From NCBI RefSeq assembly GCF_001442625.1, contig NZ_LMZQ01000001.1, positions 588,578 through 652,577 of the forward strand: a DNA stretch of 64,000 bases, given 5' to 3'. A model generated the notes under the pieces. That model worked only from the letters and a program-made list of their open reading frames with translations, ran no database searches and had not been told where the DNA came from. Shown one piece after another: positions 55,024-63,923 of the stretch. Each line of letters begins with the position of its first letter. The stretch's first letter is position 1. This DNA comes from Pedobacter ginsenosidimutans. Lineage in GTDB: Bacteria; Bacteroidota; Bacteroidia; Sphingobacteriales; Sphingobacteriaceae. The position numbers and the translations under genes are program-made.

Positions 55024-55120
55024 CGTCATGCTGAATTTATTTCAGCATCTTTTCTGTTATTAAGACCCTGAAATAAATTTACTGCGTAGCTTTCCGCTGC
55101 GCTACAGGTCAGGGTGACGA
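55024..55120. repeat. Palindromic repeat, GCTGAATTTATTTCAG family, copy 2, interrupted
   Basis: The left arm and most of the right arm match the copy at 28408-28476. The right arm is split by about 30 bases (TACTGCGTAGCTTTCCGCTG and CGCTACAGGT) that contain their own small inverted repeat, GCGTAGC/GCTGCGC. Confidence 0.8.
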
Positions 55121-55132
55121 TCGCATTATATT

Positions 55133-56440
55133 TTATTGCTTCAACTTCGGAATCCTCGTTGGGGTATCCGTTCCGTTTACAATGGTAATTGCGCTCTTTG
55201 CTATGGCTTTGATGGTAGAAAGAATGTTTTCTACATCTAACGAACTGTATTCGTCTTTCACACTATGGTACAATTTATCAATATCAATTTTATCCGTACT
55301 GATGGTATGCGCCGGAACGCCTAAAGCAGCTAAAGTTGCATTATCACTTCTATAGAATAAGTTTTGATCCGGATAGGGGTCTGGATGGAAAGTAAATTCA
55401 GTCCCGGCTAAGTTTTTCTGCAAAATCTTCCCAAAATCAGATCTTTCGTAACCTGTAATAAATGCGGTATTCTTGCCAAATTTCGAATCCTTACCAATCA
55501 TCTCAATATTGAACATAGCTACTACATCATCAGGATTTAGTTTTTCTGAGAAATATTTTGCACCGAAACCACCGATTTCTTCAGCGGTAAAAGCAACAAA
55601 GATTAAAGTACGCTCATTGTTTTTCTGTGCTTTGTAATACTTGGCCAATGCAATCATAGCTGTTGTACCTGAAGCATCATCATCTGCGCCATTGGCAATA
55701 CTATCGCCATCTACACTTTTTAAAAAGCCTAAATGATCATAATGGCCTGAGAAAATTACAATTTCTTTTGCCTTTGATTTACCTGGAATTACCCCTGCAA
55801 CGTTAAATAAAGGCATTTTATCTACCTTACTTTTAAATGTTGCCGAAAAATCTGTTGCAGCATCTTTACCCAAAACAAAAACCTGCACAGCGCTTGTAGC
55901 TGCTTTAACATCTTTCTCATCAACGGTTGCCGGTTTACCGAAGTAACTTCTATAGCGGTTAAACAGATCGGCAAATTTATTGTCAACAAGAATAATCTGA
56001 TTTTTGCCGGCACCCATCATTGCCCTTAGCTGAGGCACGAATGCTTTTTCGGGATCTAATTTAACAACAGTGGTGTTCGACTTATCAAGCGTAACACTTT
56101 CGGAAGTTACACCTGAAACGATTAAATTTTCTGGGGCAACTTCCTGTCCATCTATTTTAACGCTTGTACTTAGATTGGTAACCTGGTATTTGTTAAAGGT
56201 TTGGCGGAAAGTTTTCTCTCCTGTTAAAGGCTTTAAACCGATCTTTTTAAATTCAGATTCGATAAAAGTAGCTGCTTTATCAATACCTGGCGTAAAGGTT
56301 GCACGCCCCTGCATATCATCAGCACTTAATGTTTTAATCAGGTGATCCGTATATTCGCGGGTAATGATTTTATCTATGTTTTGCGCTTTAAGCTGCAAAC
56401 TTGCCATCCCTACAAGGGTAAAAAAGAATATTCTCTTCAT
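55133..56440 (-). CDS. M28-family zinc peptidase
   Basis: A 435-residue exported peptidase with a short signal peptide (to about LQLKAQ). The M28 zinc ligands can be seen: His and Asp in FSGHYDHLGF near residue 235, Asp in GADDDASGTTAM near 252, Glu in FTAEEIGGFGAKYF near 287 and a late His in GVPAHTISTDKI near 380. It would remove N-terminal residues from peptides in the periplasm. It is followed closely, 26 bp, by the M61 gene upstream on the same strand, so the pair may be co-transcribed. Confidence 0.9.
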   Translation of the reverse strand: MKRIFFFTLVGMASLQLKAQNIDKIITREYTDHLIKTLSADDMQGRATFTPGIDKAATFIESEFKKIGLKPLTGEKTFRQTFNKYQVTNLSTSVKIDGQEVAPENLIVSGVTSESVTLDKSNTTVVKLDPEKAFVPQLRAMMGAGKNQIILVDNKFADLFNRYRSYFGKPATVDEKDVKAATSAVQVFVLGKDAATDFSATFKSKVDKMPLFNVAGVIPGKSKAKEIVIFSGHYDHLGFLKSVDGDSIANGADDDASGTTAMIALAKYYKAQKNNERTLIFVAFTAEEIGGFGAKYFSEKLNPDDVVAMFNIEMIGKDSKFGKNTAFITGYERSDFGKILQKNLAGTEFTFHPDPYPDQNLFYRSDNATLAALGVPAHTISTDKIDIDKLYHSVKDEYSSLDVENILSTIKAIAKSAITIVNGTDTPTRIPKLKQ

Positions 56441-56466
56441 ATAATATATAATAAGTATTAGTTTTG

Positions 56467-58299
56467 TTATTTAGATTTTACCTGCGAGGTTAACCATTTA
56501 TCCCTAAAAGTCTGCATGGCTGGTGTTAAATTCCCCCCTGTTTTTTCAATGGGAACAATTTCTAAAGCCGGGTCTTCTATTAAGGTTAATTGAGCCGTTT
56601 TCTCTTCTCCACGGTAAAGATAAGTAACCTTCAGCACATCACCTGGTTTGTGAGCATCAGTAATGGCCGTAACTGCAGCAACATCCTTTAATACCTCACC
56701 ATCGATGGTTAGCAATACATTATCAACGTCTAAACCTGCCTCATATGCAGGCGTACCCATCAGTGTTTGACCCAAAATCAATTTTCCATCCAACGTATTA
56801 ATCTTGCCAAAACCTGCAAAAGCTTTACCAGGATTTGCTTTGCGCAAAACAAGGCCCGCATTTATAAGCAGCTTGGCATAATCGTTCTTTTGGATACCGT
56901 AAATATATTTTTTAAAGAAATCGGCAGCGAAAGCAGGATTTTTAGTCAGCGTTGCGAGGGTTTTCTCTAAATCAGGAACGGTATAGGCAATTTCTGGCTT
57001 GCCGTAAGCTTTCCAAAGCGCACGCATATAATCATCAAGGCTGAGTTTAAACTCAGCTCTTAAACGGAGATCTAAAGCAAGGGCAGTTGCAGCACCATAG
57101 GTATAGTATGAGGTGAAAATGTTGCCTTTATTGGTCTGATCGATAGCCACACCAGCATCGGCAAACACCGCATACCTACTGGCCTCAATCGGCGAAAAGT
57201 TTTTTGCTCCTGGCGAAAGTAAAACAGCATTTACCAGGCCGTTAAAAGTTTGTATGGCATTGTCGGCAGTTTTTAAACCCGCCCTTGTTAATAGCAGATT
57301 GCCATAATATTGGGTAAAGCCTTCAGCCAGCCAAAGTTCATCACCCATATTGGCATGCTCGAAATTAAAGGGCTCTAAAGTTTTTGGCCTCAAACGCTCT
57401 ACATTCCAGCTGTGAAAATATTCGTGCGAAAAAGTACCCAGGAGGTTAGATTCATAACCTGCAATTTTTGGTGTGCGCTGCACAATCGAAGTAGAGTTTC
57501 TATGTTCCATTCCATCGCCTGCATTCTCCGGATATACGTCATCCAGAAAATAATAATTACCGTAATCGTATGTGGGGAATTCGCCCCAAACGGCAAAATG
57601 TTCATCGACCATTTTTTTAAGCATCTCAGCATAGTTATCGATGGTTTTCTGATCGTCGTTAGCATGCGTAATTAAATGGACGGTCTGTACTTTACCATCG
57701 GTATTTTTAACCTGCCAGCTTGCTGTTTTATAATTGGCAATTTCGGTAGGACTGTCCATAAAATATTGAAGATTTGGCGCAAAATAAGTCCCGTTGGCCA
57801 TTGGTTTAAGCTGTGTAGCTACTTTCCAGTCCTGTTTTTCGGCATAATTGAATTTAACCAGTCGCGGTCTGTTATCCATGCCTACCGGAAAAGCAAAAGT
57901 TGCCGGTATATTCATGTGTGCATGGGTTTCGTCGAAACCAGCATAGGTGCCGTCAATCCAGTTTCCAAAAAGTGTATAGTTTACTTTTACGCTGGAACCA
58001 TGATTGGGAATTTCATAAACATCGCCCGCTGTTTGTTTAATAACCAGCTGTTTGCCTGATGCATCGAAAGCTTTCAGGTGATATACATTTTTTCCAAACT
58101 CATGTGTAGCATAACGGCCCGGAGACGACCTGCTCATTCTAACCTTTAGCGTACCCGCAGGAACATTCGGGACAACCATGCTTATTTCAGCTTCATGATG
58201 GATAACATTTGGAAAGGAAACCGTATAACTGATCTCATTTTGGGCAAAAGCCTGCAACGATAGTAGACCAAATACCGCAGCACCTAAAAATTTCTTCAT
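56467..58299 (-). CDS. M61-family glycyl aminopeptidase with PDZ domain
   Basis: The start is placed at 58299, where a signal peptide begins (MKKFLGAAVFGLLSLQAFAQ). The 610-residue enzyme has an N-terminal beta domain, the catalytic M61 centre HEYFHSWNVERLRP with His292 and the following Glu of ELWLAEGFTQYYGN, and a C-terminal PDZ domain (about 505-580; LGQTLMGTPAYEAGLDVDN and LLTIDGEVLKD). It removes N-terminal glycine or alanine from exported peptides. Upstream of the M28 gene on the same strand. Confidence 0.9.
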   Translation of the reverse strand: MKKFLGAAVFGLLSLQAFAQNEISYTVSFPNVIHHEAEISMVVPNVPAGTLKVRMSRSSPGRYATHEFGKNVYHLKAFDASGKQLVIKQTAGDVYEIPNHGSSVKVNYTLFGNWIDGTYAGFDETHAHMNIPATFAFPVGMDNRPRLVKFNYAEKQDWKVATQLKPMANGTYFAPNLQYFMDSPTEIANYKTASWQVKNTDGKVQTVHLITHANDDQKTIDNYAEMLKKMVDEHFAVWGEFPTYDYGNYYFLDDVYPENAGDGMEHRNSTSIVQRTPKIAGYESNLLGTFSHEYFHSWNVERLRPKTLEPFNFEHANMGDELWLAEGFTQYYGNLLLTRAGLKTADNAIQTFNGLVNAVLLSPGAKNFSPIEASRYAVFADAGVAIDQTNKGNIFTSYYTYGAATALALDLRLRAEFKLSLDDYMRALWKAYGKPEIAYTVPDLEKTLATLTKNPAFAADFFKKYIYGIQKNDYAKLLINAGLVLRKANPGKAFAGFGKINTLDGKLILGQTLMGTPAYEAGLDVDNVLLTIDGEVLKDVAAVTAITDAHKPGDVLKVTYLYRGEEKTAQLTLIEDPALEIVPIEKTGGNLTPAMQTFRDKWLTSQVKSK

Positions 58300-58511
58300 A
58301 AAATCGGGATTACAAGGGCAATTTAATAAAAATGGAAGATGTTTGAGGTAAAATGTACGATGGCTAATAGTTGATGGTCTGATAATCAATAGCTGATAGC
58401 CTAATGTTCACCGTTGATTTTTTTCGGTTTAATAGTTTAGGAGCTTAAGCCATGACCTATGAGCCATCTGACCATAAACCATCCACTTTAACCCCCTTCT
58501 TACATTTCCCC

Positions 58512-59639
58512 TTAGCCCTCGCTATCCCAATCGTGTTTTTCGAGATCGCGGTAAGCTTTTCCTTTTATAATTTCCTTCTTCTTTGATGATTCGGAATCAA
58601 CCCTAGTTTCGTGAATGTTATCGGCCACCTCAAAATGGAAATCCTTATCCTTTTTAGAATGATAAATCGATACTTCATCTCCATCCGCTATAGCATAATC
58701 ATAAGGGCCTCGTGCACTCATCAGTTTTACAAACACAGGTAAACATTCAAAAAAGATAAACAGCAGCCCGATAAAAGTAACCGCAATTGCCGTATTGTTA
58801 TCCCGCGTGCCATCAACATTAAATTTAAGCTGCCCTAATGCCCAGTTGCGGTCGGCAAAACCAGCAATATCCGATAAACTGTCTAACTGTTTTTTAGTAT
58901 ACAGCTTTTCGGTAAACAGGCCATCAAATTCTTTGCGTTTATCTACAAAGCCTTCCGATTTATTAATGGCAGCTTTTAACGAATCTAATTCAGCCGTACG
59001 TTGTGCAATTTCTGCTTCCTTACGTTTGGCATAAGGTCCGTAGCCCATTACCCCTGATGTTTCGGTAGTTTTGTTACCAAAAATCTCGAAATTAAGCTTT
59101 TGTCTATCTGCTTTAATTCCTTTTTCAAGCGAGTCCCGTGTGGCTTTCTGTTGATTTAACCTGCCGAATTCTACCTGATATTTTTTCTCAAAGGCTTTGT
59201 TCAGGGTATCAATTTTAGAACGCTGGCCGTTTAGGTAACTTACTTTTAGGCGCTCTTTAATTTCCTTATCGAAAATTTTAAGCTCTATTGGTCTCGAAAT
59301 AACCATACCAATCATAATGGCCAGCAGAATACGTGGTGTAGCCTGCAACAACTGTTTATTGGTACTGGCGCTTTTATTGATGCTCGATACGATATAACGG
59401 TCCATATTAAAGATGGCCGCCCCCCATAAAAAGCCGAAAACAATGGCAAAAATTACGGCCAGATCATCCCCCTTAAACACAAAATACATGGCATAACCCC
59501 CAGAAAGAGCTGCAAATAAGCCTGTAAAAAAGATGGTGGCGCCAATGCCAGTATATTTATTTTGTTCTGAAGGATACTTTTCCAGTGTCGGGATATGAGC
59601 GCCAGAGCAAAACCAAAAGAAACGGTTCAGTTTGTCCAT
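58512..59639 (-). CDS. DUF4407-like membrane protein
   Basis: A 375-residue protein with three hydrophobic segments near the N-terminus (about 30-100), a long charged coiled-coil region (about 125-265, starting at LKIFDKEIKERLKVSYLN) and another hydrophobic helix (TAIAVTFIGLLFIFFECLPVFVKLM) near 300. This layout and the LNRFFWFCSGA opening are those of DUF4407. The family has no established function. Single gene; the 120 bp downstream shows no gene. Confidence 0.85.
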   Translation of the reverse strand: MDKLNRFFWFCSGAHIPTLEKYPSEQNKYTGIGATIFFTGLFAALSGGYAMYFVFKGDDLAVIFAIVFGFLWGAAIFNMDRYIVSSINKSASTNKQLLQATPRILLAIMIGMVISRPIELKIFDKEIKERLKVSYLNGQRSKIDTLNKAFEKKYQVEFGRLNQQKATRDSLEKGIKADRQKLNFEIFGNKTTETSGVMGYGPYAKRKEAEIAQRTAELDSLKAAINKSEGFVDKRKEFDGLFTEKLYTKKQLDSLSDIAGFADRNWALGQLKFNVDGTRDNNTAIAVTFIGLLFIFFECLPVFVKLMSARGPYDYAIADGDEVSIYHSKKDKDFHFEVADNIHETRVDSESSKKKEIIKGKAYRDLEKHDWDSEG

Positions 59640-59740
59640 TTGTAACTATTTATAATTAAACGCCTAAGGGTTACAGTTGTTACAGTTGCACACAAAATTT
59701 TATGGCATTTTTTTGATGGGGAGCGTAAAGTTGATTTTCC

Positions 59741-59748
59741 TATATTTG
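59741..59748 (+). promoter_or_regulatory. Bacteroidota -7 promoter element before the rhodanese gene
   Basis: TATATTTG matches TAnnTTTG 20 bp upstream of the ATG. Confidence 0.5.
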
Positions 59749-59767
59749 CATAAATACATTTAATAAA

Positions 59768-60085
59768 ATGAAAGAAATATCGGTACAAGAACTAAAAGAG
59801 AAAATCGATAACAAAGAAGATTTTCAATTGATTGATGTTCGTGAGACATTCGAATATGAGGTTTCCAATCTTGAAGGCGAGAATATCCCTTTAGGTGGAA
59901 TTTTAATTGAGGCTGATAAGGTTGCGAAAGATAAGCCGGTAATTATTCAGTGCCGCAGCGGGAAAAGAAGCGCAGCAGCAGTAATGCAGTTGGAGCAACA
60001 ATACGGATTTGACAATCTTTATAACTTAAAAGGCGGTATTTTAGCTTGGCAAGAAGCTTTTGATCCGAGCATGCCGGTATATTAA
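59768..60085 (+). CDS. Single-domain rhodanese-like protein
   Basis: A 105-residue cytoplasmic rhodanese domain. The active-site loop is VIIQCRSGKRSAAA with the catalytic Cys near residue 61; LIDVRETFEYEV is the N-terminal signature and LKGGILAWQEAFD the C-terminal one. It probably transfers or binds sulfane sulfur. It may form an operon with the small membrane protein 101 bp downstream. Confidence 0.92.
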   Translation: MKEISVQELKEKIDNKEDFQLIDVRETFEYEVSNLEGENIPLGGILIEADKVAKDKPVIIQCRSGKRSAAAVMQLEQQYGFDNLYNLKGGILAWQEAFDPSMPVY

Positions 60086-60186
60086 AATAATTATTGAATT
60101 TTGAATGAGAGAATGATTGAATTAGTTTAAGCTAGTCACATTCACTCATTCAAAACTCACTCATTCTATAACTCAATCCTTCTACC

Positions 60187-60384
60187 GTGGGTAAAAAATT
60201 TGCTTTAAATATCTTCTATAACCTGGCCATTATCCTTTCTATTTTCGGATTGGTTTGGTGTTATAACAATGCTAAATATCTTCCAGCTGGCTTTTTGGTA
60301 GGCACTACGGCCTGTTTGTTCTACTTTAAGTATCAACTTACCAAAGACATCAGAAAAAGCTTTAAAGAAAAAGATCAGAAGTAG
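60187..60384 (+). CDS. Small two-helix membrane protein
   Basis: A 65-residue protein with a GTG start at 60187, two hydrophobic segments (about 7-24 and 32-48) and a basic end (KDIRKSFKEKDQK). It resembles small DUF-type proteins of Pedobacter (DUF6358-like, not certain). Its last 23 bases overlap the end of the convergent epimerase gene. Confidence 0.65.
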   Translation: MGKKFALNIFYNLAIILSIFGLVWCYNNAKYLPAGFLVGTTACLFYFKYQLTKDIRKSFKEKDQK

Positions 60385-61393
60385 CACCCGTTAAGCCTAA
60401 ACCGGGCAGATCTCTTAAGATATACTTACCGTTTTCGAAAGCTGGGTCGGTAAAGGGATTATTCTTGGTAAGCCATGGCCCATCCAAATCGGCCCAATTA
60501 CATAAGGGTGCCAAAGCAACCGCAGCCAAAGTAGCGCAACTGGTTTCGCTCATACAGCCAATCAGCACTTTCATCCCAAAAGAACGGGCTTTCAAAATCA
60601 TCTGATGCCCTTCGTACATGCCACAGCTTTTCATCAGTTTTACATTAATGCCATGATAGGCGCCTTTCAGTTTGTCCATGTCGGCTAAACGCTGTACGGC
60701 TTCATCAGCCAACAGCGGGATCGGACTGCGCTCGGTTAACCAGGCATTCCCATCAAGGTTATTTTTATCCATAGGCTGCTCAATTAACACCACGCCCTGG
60801 TTATGCAGCCAATAAATTAAATCAATCGCTTCAATTTTATCTGTCCAACCCTGGTTGGCATCCACATATAAGGGTACATTGGTCATGCTCCTGATCGTTT
60901 CGATAATCTCCTGATCGTTATCTCTCCCCAGTTTAACTTTGATCACTTTAAAAGCCTCGGCATCTTTCAGTTTTTCGCGGATTACCTCAGGCGTATCAAT
61001 CCCAATGGTATAAGAAGTTACCGGCATTTTTGCAGGATCTGCGCCGTAAATTTCATAACAGGGTTTATTTAACAGCTTCCCCTGTATATCGTTAAGCGCA
61101 ATATCGATAGCCGCTTTAATGGCGGGCTGGCCTGGAGCAAGGCTATCCAAATAGCTAATAATTTCTTTGAAATCGAATGGGTATTGGATTTTATCCCAAT
61201 CTACAAGGCTAAGAAAAGCCGCTGCGCTTTCGTAGCTTTCGCCCATATAAGGCACCATAGAGGCCTCACCATAACCTGTTACACCTTCATGTTCTACCTT
61301 TAACAGCATTAAGGGGGTGCTGGTACGGGTAAATTTCGAGATCGAAAAAGGATGTTTTAATTCTAATTCAAATTGCCTGCAACTAATCTTCAT
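60362..61393 (-). CDS. Dipeptide epimerase (L-Ala-D/L-Glu type), enolase superfamily
   Basis: Start at the ATG at 61393; the longer frame opens with TTG. The 343-residue enolase-superfamily enzyme has VIKVKLGRDND (catalytic Lys of KxK), PLYVDANQGW (metal-binding Asp), VLIEQPMDK (Glu), LLADEAVQ (Asp) and the second catalytic Lys in INVKLMKSCGM. It would epimerise L-Ala-L-Glu from or to murein peptides. It has no murein neighbour in this window and its exact dipeptide preference cannot be read from sequence. Confidence 0.85.
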   Translation of the reverse strand: MKISCRQFELELKHPFSISKFTRTSTPLMLLKVEHEGVTGYGEASMVPYMGESYESAAAFLSLVDWDKIQYPFDFKEIISYLDSLAPGQPAIKAAIDIALNDIQGKLLNKPCYEIYGADPAKMPVTSYTIGIDTPEVIREKLKDAEAFKVIKVKLGRDNDQEIIETIRSMTNVPLYVDANQGWTDKIEAIDLIYWLHNQGVVLIEQPMDKNNLDGNAWLTERSPIPLLADEAVQRLADMDKLKGAYHGINVKLMKSCGMYEGHQMILKARSFGMKVLIGCMSETSCATLAAVALAPLCNWADLDGPWLTKNNPFTDPAFENGKYILRDLPGLGLTGATSDLFL

Positions 61394-61439
61394 TATCAAT
61401 CGTCTTCTAAATAAATAAGGTAATTATCGTCTTACAAAT

Positions 61440-61447
61440 TATCTTTG
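61440..61447 (+). promoter_or_regulatory. Bacteroidota -7 promoter element before the lipoprotein gene
   Basis: TATCTTTG fits TAnnTTTG 26 bp upstream of the ATG at 61473. Confidence 0.45.
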
Positions 61448-61472
61448 TTTTATTAACGCAACTACCACTGCC

Positions 61473-62609
61473 ATGAAAAACAATTCAAGATTACGGTATT
61501 TTATTTATTTATCCTTAATAATTATTGGGGGATGTACCACAGGAAAAAAAGCCTTACAAAAAGGTGATTATGATGCTTCGGTTGCCAAAGCGGTAAGTAG
61601 ATTGCAAAACTCGCCAAAAAACAGCGAAGCCATGCAGGTGCTAAAAACGGGATACGATTTGGCCCTACAGGATCATTTAAGAAAAATTGAAGAGGCAAAG
61701 GCATCTAACGACCTTTTCAGATGGGAATCGGTGATGTACGATTATCAAAAAATCAATCAACTGGCAGATGAGATCAATAGCTGCCCGGCCTGTTTAACGG
61801 TTGTTCCTGGTCCGACAAAATACATCAATGAACTTGCTGATAGTAAATACAATGCTGCTGCGGCAAGGTATAACTCGGGTTTGGGCTATTTGAGAGAAAA
61901 TAACCGCCAATCGGCTAAAAAGGCTTACTACGAATTTGAGAAAACACAGAATCTTCAACCAACTTATAAAGATACCAAAGCCAAAATGGAGGATGCTTAT
62001 TGGGCAGCAGTAACCAGGGTTGTGGTGCAACCGATTATTGTAAACAGCGGCATGTACAAATTAAGCGCTGATTATTTTCAGCAGCAGATCGATCAGTTTA
62101 TTGGAAATTACTCGAGAAATAAATTTGTGATTTTTTATGGAGAAACACAGGCAACAGATCAAAAAATTGTTCCCGATCAGGTATTGAGTTTAAACTTCGA
62201 CGATTTTGTGGTAGGCCAAACCTATGTAAAAGAAAGGGTAGAAAAGTTGAAACGCGACAGCGTAGTAATTGGCGAAACCCGTGAGAAAAAGCCAATTTAT
62301 GGTACAGTTAAAGCCACCTTAAGTATTTTCGAAAAGAACATCTCCTCATCGGGCTTATTGGATATGAGCATTACCGATTGGGGTACAAAAAAACTGGTAC
62401 GCCAGCAGAAATTCCCTGGAACTTATGTATGGAGAGACAGTTGGGCGACTTATAAAGGCGATGACAGGGCACTGAGTAAACAACAATTGGCCATTACCAG
62501 AAGGAGAGAACAATTGCCTCCACCTCCAAGTACTTTGTTTTTAGAATTTACCAAACCCATTTACAACCAATTGGTTGATGATATCAGTTATTATTATAAT
62601 AACCTGTAG
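61473..62609 (+). CDS. Lipoprotein with TPR-like helical N-terminal region
   Basis: A 378-residue protein. The lipobox is LIIIGGCTTGKK (Cys21). Residues 25-190 are helical and TPR-like (KKALQKGDYDASVAKAVSRL, then KYNAAAARYNSGLGYLRENN), and the C-terminal half is beta-rich. No enzyme motif is seen. Proteins of this shape are common in Bacteroidota envelopes and are of unknown function. Confidence 0.75.
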   Translation: MKNNSRLRYFIYLSLIIIGGCTTGKKALQKGDYDASVAKAVSRLQNSPKNSEAMQVLKTGYDLALQDHLRKIEEAKASNDLFRWESVMYDYQKINQLADEINSCPACLTVVPGPTKYINELADSKYNAAAARYNSGLGYLRENNRQSAKKAYYEFEKTQNLQPTYKDTKAKMEDAYWAAVTRVVVQPIIVNSGMYKLSADYFQQQIDQFIGNYSRNKFVIFYGETQATDQKIVPDQVLSLNFDDFVVGQTYVKERVEKLKRDSVVIGETREKKPIYGTVKATLSIFEKNISSSGLLDMSITDWGTKKLVRQQKFPGTYVWRDSWATYKGDDRALSKQQLAITRRREQLPPPPSTLFLEFTKPIYNQLVDDISYYYNNL

Positions 62610-62658
62610 ACCTTACCCTGTTAATGGACATGGTAAAGCGATGTCTTTAGTTGAGGTA

Positions 62659-62777
62659 GTATCATAAGACGATTCACCTCAGATGCTATCATGTTGTCCA
62701 AAGGACTCCTACGGAGAGTTTGTCGAAACACCTTAAAGCGTATTTAAGCAGGTCCTTCGACAAGCTCAGGATGACAA
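62659..62777. repeat. Palindromic intergenic repeat, TCCTTCGACAGGCTCA family, copy 3
   Basis: Nearly identical to 18644-18765 along about 119 bp. It fills most of the gap between the lipoprotein gene and the next gene. Confidence 0.8.
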
Positions 62778-62888
62778 ATCTTTATTTAGCTCTGCAAGGG
62801 TAATAGGTAAAATAAGTCAACTAACAGGGTGAGACGGTTGTAATCCCTGCGTTAAAATAAAATATCGGTGCAAAGCCCTAAAAATATA

Positions 62889-63872
62889 ATGGCTAATATT
62901 GCAGTGATGAATACCGGCTTATACAATCCATTCCAAAACTTCGATTTTTTATACAAAATCTGCTTCTTAAGTGGCAAAACTTTTAATTCGCCTGTTATTC
63001 AGGTACCGTTAATTCCAAAATGGCTCTTAGAACAGGCTGGTTTAAGCGGCGAAGAGCAGATCCAGTTTTTGGATGAGAGTATCCGTTCGTACAACACCTT
63101 GGTTATCCCGGTAAACAATGAGGTGAACGAGCAGTTTTTAAGCCCGCTTGAAAACAAGATCGAAGCAGCCTTTGCAACAGGTTATGATGCTGTTTCTGCA
63201 TTGCCAGAGCTTGATCTATTTAACTGGATCGGCAAGTTTTTATATGGCTTTGTCTATATCGAAATGCATTCGGCCTTACATAAGGAAATGACTGCCGATG
63301 GTTTAAATATGTCGCAATCGTTAATGATGAAATTTGCCAATCTGAATTTCATGATGCAGAACCTGTATACCAGTTTGGAGTTTGAAGATTTTTCACCATG
63401 GTCTATCACGGTAGTGAAATTAGAAAACGGAGAAACACCGTTCAGTTTCCGCGATGAGATAAACACTTTAACCTTCTCGTTAAAAATGAAGGATTTTGGT
63501 ATCATCGCCTGTTTACAGGATAATGGTACTAATAAACGCTATCATCAGGATATCATCAACGAAATAAAAGGAAAAGCACTAACAGCCGAACAGTTTGAAG
63601 AGCTAAGTGCGCGTTTTTATTATTCGGCCTATCTGTTTAACCGCTTGCCTGAATATACTTTTATGCCTGTTGAAGGTACCACCTATATCGAAGCCATGCC
63701 ATTACGTGGAAACATGACTAAACCGCTTTTTGATGTCTGGCAAAATAAAGTATATGCGCAGGTATTGGAAAACTTCTGGAAACCATGGGGTTATGTAGTA
63801 TTCGAGATTATTAAAAATCCCGATGAACCGATGAGTTTCTTCGAGAAACCTTTTTTACCTACTGCAGGCTAG
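62889..63872 (+). CDS. Unrecognised conserved-looking cytoplasmic protein
   Basis: The start is set at the ATG at 62889 (MANIAVMNTG), in place of a GTG seven codons upstream. The 327-residue product has no signal peptide, membrane helix or known motif that I recognise. It is rich in Phe, Tyr and Asn with mixed helix and strand pattern (FQNFDFLYKICFLSGK at the N-terminus; YFVFEI-like strands at the end, GYVVFEIIKNPDEPMS). Codon use matches the neighbours. Function unknown. Confidence 0.65.
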   Translation: MANIAVMNTGLYNPFQNFDFLYKICFLSGKTFNSPVIQVPLIPKWLLEQAGLSGEEQIQFLDESIRSYNTLVIPVNNEVNEQFLSPLENKIEAAFATGYDAVSALPELDLFNWIGKFLYGFVYIEMHSALHKEMTADGLNMSQSLMMKFANLNFMMQNLYTSLEFEDFSPWSITVVKLENGETPFSFRDEINTLTFSLKMKDFGIIACLQDNGTNKRYHQDIINEIKGKALTAEQFEELSARFYYSAYLFNRLPEYTFMPVEGTTYIEAMPLRGNMTKPLFDVWQNKVYAQVLENFWKPWGYVVFEIIKNPDEPMSFFEKPFLPTAG

Positions 63873-63923
63873 TTTTTGCAGCAGATTTGCACAGATTAAA
63901 TTTTTCGATAACCTAAACGAGAT

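Noticed and set aside
57676..58059. 127-residue plus-strand frame inside the M61 gene
   Set aside because: Antisense shadow of a well-supported peptidase gene.
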